From assembly GCA_025359355.1 (NCBI GenBank), contig JANYGR010000535.1, positions 1 to 6,404 on the forward strand: a stretch of DNA of 6,404 nucleotides. Direction: 5' to 3'. The translations under genes were made by a program, and so were the position numbers. This stretch comes from Bacteroidota bacterium. Its GTDB lineage: Bacteria > Bacteroidota > Bacteroidia > B-17B0 > Aurantibacillaceae. Numbering within the stretch: the first letter of the stretch is position 1; every line of letters begins with the position of its first letter. Positions 1-3,866 of this stretch are shown here, piece by piece. The notes under the pieces are model-generated. The model did no database searches and had not been told where the DNA came from. It saw only the letters and a list, made by a program, of their open reading frames with translations.

Positions 1-485
1 CCTACTTGCTCTTGTTTTAAATAAGCATCGTTACCACAACACACAATTGTTTTATAATTTAGATTTAAAAATTCTCTAATCAAATTGCTCGTGTTTTGCT
101 CCCACAAAGGAAATACGGCTTTCATATCTAACTTTGCTAAATTGGCTTCACGGTAAATTCTTAAATCTTCCAAAAAAATATCTCCAAAAATAACCGTGTA
201 AATGCCTTCCGTTTTAGCTTCATTTAAAATAGTAGACATTTGCTTTTCATACTCTTCGTTGTTGGCTTCATACACATACACTTTTTTGAGAGAAATGCCA
301 ATAGATTGCGCTTGAGCCTCAATCAATGATTCGTGAATGCCATGCATGGATACTCGTTTTAAATTTCCATTAATAGAAGTGAGTAAATAACAAACTTCGT
401 AAGCATTATTATTTAAAATGGAATGGAGGCAAAGAGTCGAATCTTTACCACCACTCCATGAAAATATGACTTTTTCTTTTTTCAA
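1..485 (-). CDS. Dph6-family PP-loop ATP pyrophosphatase, partial (C-terminus beyond window)
   Basis: My reading of the reverse strand gives 161 codons running off the left edge. The N-terminal PP-loop motif SGGKDS (residues 11-16 after a short beta strand, VIFSW) binds ATP pyrophosphate in adenine-nucleotide alpha hydrolases. Further stretches typical of the Dph6/MJ0570-like family are SMHGIHESLI (46-55), VIFGDI (98-103), an R/YRE segment (109-113) and FPLW (125-128). Full-length members are about 220-240 residues, so roughly the last third is missing. In archaea and eukaryotes Dph6 amidates diphthine on elongation factor 2. Bacteria lack diphthamide, so the 'diphthine-ammonia ligase' label should not be taken literally; an ATP-dependent amidation or adenylation of another carboxylate is inferred. 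The likely start is TTG at 483-485, since no ATG precedes the PP-loop in this frame. It lies three bases after the stop of the upstream gene, in the same frame. It is the third gene of the putative cobalamin-riboswitch operon. Confidence 0.85.
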   Translation of the reverse strand, partial: MKKEKVIFSWSGGKDSTLCLHSILNNNAYEVCYLLTSINGNLKRVSMHGIHESLIEAQAQSIGISLKKVYVYEANNEEYEKQMSTILNEAKTEGIYTVIFGDIFLEDLRIYREANLAKLDMKAVFPLWEQNTSNLIREFLNLNYKTIVCCGNDAYLKQEQV

Positions 486-488
486 AAA

Positions 489-1487
489 TTAGTTTTTAAT
501 GATTTTTTTGGTTGAAAGTAAACTAGTGTTATTATATGTTTTAATAAAATAAATACCTGAAGTTAATGCGTTTAATGCAATCGTATTTTGATTAGAAGAC
601 GTAACTACTTCACCCAATTGATTGATAATTTCAGAGTGAGTAAAAGGAATGGCTGAGCGAACATTTAACTCTTCTGACGCTGGGTTTGGGTAAATAGAAA
701 TACTATTTCCGTTAGTCATAATCTCTGAAATTCCTGCGGAAAGTGCATTGGTTGTCGTGAAATTATCTAAACAAAAATAATTTGGTGTATTCATAAATCC
801 ACCAGAATTATCACTCGATGTTAAGTTAAATACTAAGCTATCTACATTTCCTAAAGAAGTTAAGTTAACATATTGCCAAGTCTTAACAATATAATCCTGC
901 GCGTTATTAGCGAAACGATAATCCGCTAAATAAAATATAACGCTGTCATTTGGCGATAAAACTCCGCCTAAATATTTTTGAATTTTTAATTTAAACCAAT
1001 CTGGATCATTCCCTGTTGAGCCACCAAATTTTTTAGCATAGGAATCGCCATTTTTCATACTAAGTGTAGCAAACGTGCTATTAGTAACGTAGCATCCGAT
1101 CATTTGCTTTCCTTGGGCTATTAGATTAAATTTTAATTTTGCGCCACCTTGGGCAACTGCATAATTTACTGATGAGCCATATCCCACTGCTGTACGAGCA
1201 CTATATTGATTTCCAGAACCAACAGTTGTACTATCTTTCATGTTACTATAACTCCATCCACTTTCCCAATAGCCACCAAAAGAACCATTATAACTATTTG
1301 GAAAAATGACGTTTCCACTGGTAAAACTCCCATTGGTAGAAACGGTAGGGTTTGCAGTTGCTCCATTCCAATAAGAATTAGGAGCTAATGATATGTTTTC
1401 TAAATCAGCAGTTGTTTGTGCTGAGGCGTTACTTGATACAAGAGCTAAAGAAGCTACGATTGCTAAGTGTTGTAATTGTTTTTTCAT
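489..1487 (-). CDS. Secreted DUF4465-like protein with T9SS C-terminal sorting domain
   Basis: This 332-residue protein starts with a Sec signal peptide: MKKQ, a hydrophobic core at residues 8-18, and a likely cleavage after ASA (21-23). There is no lipobox cysteine. Residues about 30-245 resemble the DUF4465 family, with SYWNG (38-42), GGYWESGWSYSN (71-82), NQYSA (93-97), NYAVA (108-112) and an aromatic- and Asn-rich beta-sandwich style sequence ending in FCLDNF (238-243). Residues about 262-332 are a type A T9SS sorting domain: SIYPNPASEELNV, then LNALTSGIYFIK, and a basic C-terminus KKIIKN. The product should therefore be exported to the cell surface or medium by type IX secretion. It starts 12 bases after the stop of the cysteine-rich gene, consistent with co-transcription from the cobalamin riboswitch. 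A role in extracellular corrinoid binding is inferred from that context; no catalytic residues are evident. The family assignment is from remembered motifs. Confidence 0.85.
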   Translation of the reverse strand: MKKQLQHLAIVASLALVSSNASAQTTADLENISLAPNSYWNGATANPTVSTNGSFTSGNVIFPNSYNGSFGGYWESGWSYSNMKDSTTVGSGNQYSARTAVGYGSSVNYAVAQGGAKLKFNLIAQGKQMIGCYVTNSTFATLSMKNGDSYAKKFGGSTGNDPDWFKLKIQKYLGGVLSPNDSVIFYLADYRFANNAQDYIVKTWQYVNLTSLGNVDSLVFNLTSSDNSGGFMNTPNYFCLDNFTTTNALSAGISEIMTNGNSISIYPNPASEELNVRSAIPFTHSEIINQLGEVVTSSNQNTIALNALTSGIYFIKTYNNTSLLSTKKIIKN

Positions 1488-1499
1488 TTCTATTTTAGG

Positions 1500-1868
1500 T
1501 TAATTATTTTGATTAACATTCCCCGCTTTACCATAAGCACAATGCCTACAGCCATTTCCACAGCAACTGCCTTTTAAATAATGATATAATTCAGTAAATA
1601 CAAAGAAGTTTCCTTCTTTATAATAATGAATATTTTCAATTAAATGGTTTGCTAGTGGTACTTCTCTTTTAGGATTAGACTCTACCATTGTATTAATAGC
1701 AATTAAGCAATTGACGCATAAACACGAATGTTTTGTAGCTAATAAAAATTGAGTTGTTTGAGGTGAAATAGATACACGTTGGCATTGACAGTTTTTAATA
1801 TCATCAACTTTGCATTCAAATTGAATACGACAGCGTGAGCAATATGTTTTGTTCTGTTTATCCTGCAT
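1500..1868 (-). CDS. Small cysteine-rich protein, CWC-type N-terminal region plus DUF5522-like C-terminal region
   Basis: With the chosen start this is 122 residues and soluble, with no signal peptide or membrane segment. The N-terminal part has CxxC (C10, C13), C19 and CQC (C27, C29), then a CLCVNC cluster (C49, C51, C54), as in the cysteine-rich CWC family. The C-terminal part reads HYYKEGNFFVFTELYHYLKG followed by CCGNGCRHC (C102, C103, C107, C110), the hallmark of DUF5522. The cysteine spacing suggests zinc or Fe-S binding, but no function is established that I know of. A longer reading from ATG 1893-1895 adds nine residues (MPSRLGLWI). I prefer ATG 1866-1868, because the upstream ATG lies before the riboswitch hairpin at 1872-1889 and the extra residues do not resemble the family's N-terminus. 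It is the first gene after the cobalamin riboswitch, so it should be repressed when adenosylcobalamin is plentiful. Confidence 0.8.
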   Translation of the reverse strand: MQDKQNKTYCSRCRIQFECKVDDIKNCQCQRVSISPQTTQFLLATKHSCLCVNCLIAINTMVESNPKREVPLANHLIENIHYYKEGNFFVFTELYHYLKGSCCGNGCRHCAYGKAGNVNQNN

Positions 1869-1889
1869 AATCCACAACCCCAATCGCGA
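1862..1889 (-). promoter_or_regulatory. Riboswitch expression platform (P13/L13-type hairpin next to the start codon)
   Basis: In the minus-strand transcript, UCGCGA (1889-1884) can pair with UUGUGG (1877-1872) through three G-U, one A-U and two C-G pairs, leaving loop UUGGGG (1883-1878). Loop bases UGGG (1882-1879) are complementary to CCCA (1965-1962) in the terminal loop of the aptamer's P5 arm, whose stem is UGUUG/CAACA. This matches the known L5-L13 kissing interaction of cobalamin riboswitches. The hairpin ends three bases before AUG 1868-1866, where it would block ribosome access, so translational control is inferred. In addition, GCAGG (1866-1862), overlapping the start codon, is complementary to CCUGC (1918-1914) of the B12 box, giving a possible alternative pairing. 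Confidence 0.6.
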
Positions 1890-1908
1890 GGGCATTTTAG
1901 TGTTTGTG

Positions 1909-2083
1909 TTTTGGCAGGTCTCCTGACTTGTTGTATCTTGTTTTACACCTTCTCATGTTGATGGGCAACACAATGGCATTTTGTAAAACAACCTAACAAC
2001 TTACAGTTGCGCGACAGTTTAGGATTTGCACCTAATTCCCTATTAATTATTTACTGAGTAAATAAACCAGAACGTGGGCAAAT
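1909..2083 (-). ncRNA. Cobalamin (vitamin B12) riboswitch aptamer
   Basis: Read on the minus strand, this leader carries the conserved cobalamin aptamer parts in order. These are GGGAAU (2040-2035), the small hairpin UUAGG-UGCAAAU-CCUAA, the core segment CGCGCAACUGUAA (2013-2001), the long arm UUGUUUUACA/UGUAAAACAA enclosing AUGCCAUUG, and the B12 box AGUCAGGAGACCUGCC (1928-1913). The GCCAUUG segment resembles the conserved L5 GCCACUG of adenosylcobalamin-type aptamers. A variable AT-rich hairpin, UUAUUUACU/AGUAAAUAA (2066-2048), sits between the first stem and the core. P1 would be short (UUUG with CAAA). The aptamer precedes the cysteine-rich CWC/DUF5522 gene on the same strand, so it should lower expression of that gene and probably the two after it when the coenzyme is abundant. 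Confidence 0.93.
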
Positions 2084-2086
2084 GTA
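2079..2086 (-). promoter_or_regulatory. Candidate Bacteroidota -7 promoter element TACATTTG
   Basis: The minus strand reads TACATTTG, a perfect match to the phylum's TAnnTTTG -7 motif. Its position suits transcription of the riboswitch leader. No clear TTTG -33 element is visible about 20 bases upstream, where the sequence is AT-rich. The motif overlaps the 5' strand of the putative P1 helix, so either P1 is truncated in the transcript or the true promoter lies further upstream. Confidence 0.45.
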
Positions 2087-2133
2087 ATTAAATAATTTTT
2101 AATTGTATGAATAATATTTGGAAGGCTATTTAA

Positions 2134-2604
2134 TTATTCAATTGTATTTTGAATAGCGCTGACTTTTTTATAATTATAAAATGTAGCATAAGTTAAAAGC
2201 ATAAAACTTAATAACCAAAAAACATAACCCATACCTAACGATTCTATTTTCGCCATTCGCCCACTTTCGGATACTAATAGTTCATTCCAAGTCGCAAAAG
2301 AAAATGCGATCATAGTTGCTAAAATGCTAAATATAAGGGATAGGCGTTTTCTTTTTAGTAATAATAGTAATGCAATAAAATATATCGGATTAGCAAGCCA
2401 AACAAGCCATTCAAATAATCCACCACCTAAAATACTTATACTACCAAATAAAAATATGGAAATTGAAGAATAGGATTTTAATCCATCATAATCTTCATAA
2501 TTTATAGCCGTTAGGGTTAATGAAATAATAAATAAAATTAAACTAACGGTTGTCATTCTTTTAATTTTTAATTTATCAGAATGTTGTTCTACCATTTTGT
2601 CCAT
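2134..2604 (-). CDS. Multi-pass membrane protein of unknown function
   Basis: This 156-residue protein does not match a family I recognise. A short charged N-terminus (HSDKLKIKR, 8-16) precedes hydrophobic segments at about 18-34, 46-62, 64-83, 87-105 and 124-143, giving four or five transmembrane helices. A basic loop KRKR lies at 84-87 and a tail with KK at 146-147. The second and third segments hold a Gly- and Trp-rich stretch (GGGLFEWLVW, 60-69). No catalytic or metal-binding motif is evident. The first ATG (2602-2604) was taken; a second ATG three codons later is equally possible. The gene begins 30 bases after the dapD stop on the same strand, so co-transcription with dapD is plausible, although nothing in the sequence ties it to lysine synthesis. 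The only inverted repeat at its end (2108-2115 with 2133-2140) is AT-rich and weak. Confidence 0.75.
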   Translation of the reverse strand: MDKMVEQHSDKLKIKRMTTVSLILFIISLTLTAINYEDYDGLKSYSSISIFLFGSISILGGGLFEWLVWLANPIYFIALLLLLKRKRLSLIFSILATMIAFSFATWNELLVSESGRMAKIESLGMGYVFWLLSFMLLTYATFYNYKKVSAIQNTIE

Positions 2605-2634
2605 TTTTTATTTAAAAAAATTCTATGATTAATA

Positions 2635-3444
2635 TTAAACAGCCACGTTATGTTCTCTCAGCGCATCATTTAAAGATGTTTTTAAATCAGTACTTTCTTT
2701 TCGTTTACCAATAATTAAAGCGCATGGCACTTGATATTCGCCAGCAGGAAAGTGTTTGGTATATGAACCAGGAATAACCACACTACGTGGCGGAACGAAG
2801 CCTTTTGTTTCAATGGGTGTTTCACCTGTTACATCTATTATTTTAGTAGATTGCGTTAAGCATACATTAGCGCCTAGCACAGCCTCTTTGCCAATTCTTA
2901 CACCCTCAACAACAATGCATCGAGAACCAATAAAAGCTCCATCTTCAATAATAACAGGAGCCGCTTGAACTGGCTCTAAAACGCCACCAATACCAACACC
3001 TCCGCTCAAATGCACATGCTTACCTATTTGTGCGCAACTACCAACCGTAGCCCATGTATCCACCATGGTTCCTTCATCTACAAAAGCGCCTATGTTTACA
3101 AAACTTGGCATCATAATGACGCCTTTAGCAATAAAAGCGCCATAACGCCCAATAGCGCCAGGTACCACTCTCACTTCAGCTTGCGCATAATTAGTTTTTA
3201 ATTGCATTTTATCATGAAACTCAAAGGGTTTTAATTCCATGGTTTCCATTTGTTGGATAGGAAAATATAGGATAACCGCTTTTTTAATCCAATCATTTAC
3301 TTGCCACGATCCATCGGCTTTTGGCTCGGCAACACGAATTTTTCCTTTATCTAATTGTTCAATAATGGACTTAATAGTTTCTTGATTTTTAGGCTCTTTT
3401 AGTAAGGCTCTATTTTCCCAAATGGATTCGATCAATGTTTGCAT
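2635..3444 (-). CDS. dapD: 2,3,4,5-tetrahydropyridine-2,6-dicarboxylate N-succinyltransferase
   Basis: DapD transfers succinyl from succinyl-CoA to tetrahydrodipicolinate, a cytoplasmic step of the succinylase route to meso-diaminopimelate (peptidoglycan) and lysine. The 269-residue length is typical. An N-terminal helical region (1-75) is followed by the left-handed beta-helix of hexapeptide repeats (about 92-200), with the family's hallmark stretch VDTWATVGSCAQIG (128-141). That stretch carries the conserved aspartate D129 and is followed by HLSGGVGIGGVLEP (145-158) and AFIGSR (170-175). The C-terminal part (about 215-249) reads FVPPRSVVIPGS then YQVPCALIIGKR, as in bacterial DapD proteins. 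The start is the first ATG, giving the expected MQTLIESIWENR N-terminus. It is transcribed divergently from the tRNA genes; no strong promoter of its own was found in the 69 bases before the tRNA-Arg gene. The 156-residue membrane protein gene follows after 30 bases. Confidence 0.97.
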   Translation of the reverse strand: MQTLIESIWENRALLKEPKNQETIKSIIEQLDKGKIRVAEPKADGSWQVNDWIKKAVILYFPIQQMETMELKPFEFHDKMQLKTNYAQAEVRVVPGAIGRYGAFIAKGVIMMPSFVNIGAFVDEGTMVDTWATVGSCAQIGKHVHLSGGVGIGGVLEPVQAAPVIIEDGAFIGSRCIVVEGVRIGKEAVLGANVCLTQSTKIIDVTGETPIETKGFVPPRSVVIPGSYTKHFPAGEYQVPCALIIGKRKESTDLKTSLNDALREHNVAV

Positions 3445-3462
3445 AAAAATGATTAAAAAATG

Positions 3463-3493
3463 TTTTGCAATTTAAGTAAAATAAGTATATTTG
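3463..3493 (+). promoter_or_regulatory. Bacteroidota-type promoter of the tRNA-Arg gene
   Basis: TATATTTG (3486-3493) matches the TAnnTTTG -7 consensus exactly and is followed by C, as is common. TTTTG (3463-3467) provides a -33 element with an 18-base spacer. The mature tRNA begins 20 bases after the -7 element, leaving a short leader containing a T-run. The element lies in the divergent intergenic region shared with dapD. Confidence 0.8.
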
Positions 3494-3513
3494 CACTCCA
3501 ATTTTTTTGGATT

Positions 3514-3587
3514 GGTTGTGTAGCTCAACTGGATAGAGCATCTCACTACGGATGAGAAGGTTTGGGGTTCGAATCCCTACACGATCA
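3514..3587 (+). tRNA. tRNA-Arg (anticodon ACG)
   Basis: A complete 74-base cloverleaf can be folded. The acceptor GGTTGTG pairs with CACGATC (two G-U wobbles), with discriminator A3587. The D-stem is GCTC/GAGC. The anticodon stem TCTCA/TGAGA holds loop CTACGGA, with anticodon ACG at 3548-3550. The T-stem TGGGG/CCCTA encloses TTCGAAT. The CCA end is not encoded (CAA follows the discriminator). A34 would normally be deaminated to inosine by TadA, letting the tRNA read CGU, CGC and CGA. A TATATTTG promoter precedes the gene and an intrinsic terminator follows it. Confidence 0.96.
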
Positions 3588-3590
3588 CAA

Positions 3591-3624
3591 ATAAAACCCT
3601 TTGCTATCAGAGGGTTTTATTTTT
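3591..3624 (+). terminator. Intrinsic terminator after tRNA-Arg
   Basis: A perfect 10-bp stem, ATAAAACCCT (3591-3600) with AGGGTTTTAT (3611-3620), encloses a 10-base loop and is followed by TTTT. It begins three bases after the mature tRNA-Arg end. It should separate tRNA-Arg transcription from the downstream tRNA-like copy and tRNA-Met. Confidence 0.85.
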
Positions 3625-3645
3625 AAAAAGAGTTCTTTAAAATAT

Positions 3646-3701
3646 GGCGAGGTAGCTCTCCCGATAGCTATCGGGATGGTTAGAGTGTCAAATTCAAGAC
3701 C
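3646..3701 (+). pseudogene. Degenerate tRNA-Met-like copy with an 18-base palindrome in the D-arm
   Basis: GGCGAGGTAGCTC (3646-3658) is identical to the first 13 bases of the intact tRNA-Met at 3723, and the seven upstream bases AAAATAT also match. In the D-loop, AGT of the intact gene is replaced by an 18-base palindrome (3659-3676). Homology resumes with TGGTTAGAG (3677-3685) and a diverged anticodon region in which ATTCA is recognisable (3691-3695). No T-arm or 3' acceptor strand is seen. The gene cannot fold into a cloverleaf and is presumably non-functional. The copies are spaced 77 bases apart, about one tRNA unit, suggesting tandem duplication followed by decay. Confidence 0.7.
3659..3676. 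repeat. Perfect 18-base palindrome TCCCGATAGCTATCGGGA
   Basis: The sequence equals its own reverse complement over all 18 bases and is GC-richer than its surroundings. It sits exactly at the breakpoint in the D-arm of the degenerate tRNA copy. From memory, similar CCCGATAGCTATCGGG words recur in intergenic DNA of some Bacteroidota genomes, which would make it a dispersed REP-like element; I cannot confirm this here. Confidence 0.75.
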
Positions 3702-3722
3702 AAGTTGTTTTGAATAAAATAT

Positions 3723-3796
3723 GGCGAGGTAGCTCAGTTGGTTAGAGCATCGGATTCATAACCCGAAGGTCAGGAGTTCAAATCTCCTTCTCGCTA
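3723..3796 (+). tRNA. tRNA-Met (anticodon CAT, elongator type)
   Basis: A 74-base cloverleaf can be folded. The acceptor GGCGAGG pairs with TCTCGCT (G-U at both ends of the stem), with discriminator A3796. The D-stem is GCTC/GAGC. The anticodon stem TCGGA/CCCGA has an A-C apposition at its loop end, and loop TTCATAA holds anticodon CAT. The T-stem AGGAG/CTCCT encloses TTCAAAT. CCA is not encoded. The anticodon stem lacks the three stacked G-C pairs of initiator tRNA, so elongator Met is favoured; a lysidine-modified Ile2 tRNA cannot be strictly excluded. No TAnnTTTG promoter is seen between the upstream terminator and this gene. A strong terminator follows directly. Confidence 0.94.
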
Positions 3797-3798
3797 CT

Positions 3799-3840
3799 AA
3801 AAAAGGCTTGAAACAATATTGTTTCAAGCCTTTTTTGTTT
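3799..3840. terminator. Bidirectional intrinsic terminator between tRNA-Met and cphA
   Basis: Positions 3799-3836 are a perfect palindrome: six A, then GGCTTGAAACAAT and its complement ATTGTTTCAAGCC, then six T. In RNA this forms a hairpin of about 17 bp flanked by A- and U-tracts. It starts three bases after tRNA-Met on the plus strand and lies 31 bases after the cphA stop on the minus strand, so it can end transcription from both sides. Confidence 0.93.
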
Positions 3841-3866
3841 TTAGGGTATCTTTGTTTTTTATTACA

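Noticed and set aside
1869..1895. N-terminal extension of the cysteine-rich protein starting at ATG 1893-1895
   Set aside because: These bases are better explained as the riboswitch expression-platform hairpin, and the nine residues do not resemble the family's N-terminus.
2108..2140. 8-base inverted repeat TGAATAAT/ATTATTCA as a terminator of the membrane protein gene
   Set aside because: The stem is entirely A/T apart from one G-C pair, the loop is 17 bases, it overlaps the stop codon, and no proper U-tract follows.
3467..3474. TAAATTGC on the minus strand as a dapD promoter
   Set aside because: It is one base short of TAnnTTTG and has no well-spaced -33 element. It also overlaps the tRNA promoter's -33 region, so support is too weak to annotate.
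3498..3510. CCAA/TTGG inverted repeat in the tRNA-Arg leader
   Set aside because: Only 4 bp around a T-run; expected by chance in AT-rich DNA and with no clear role.
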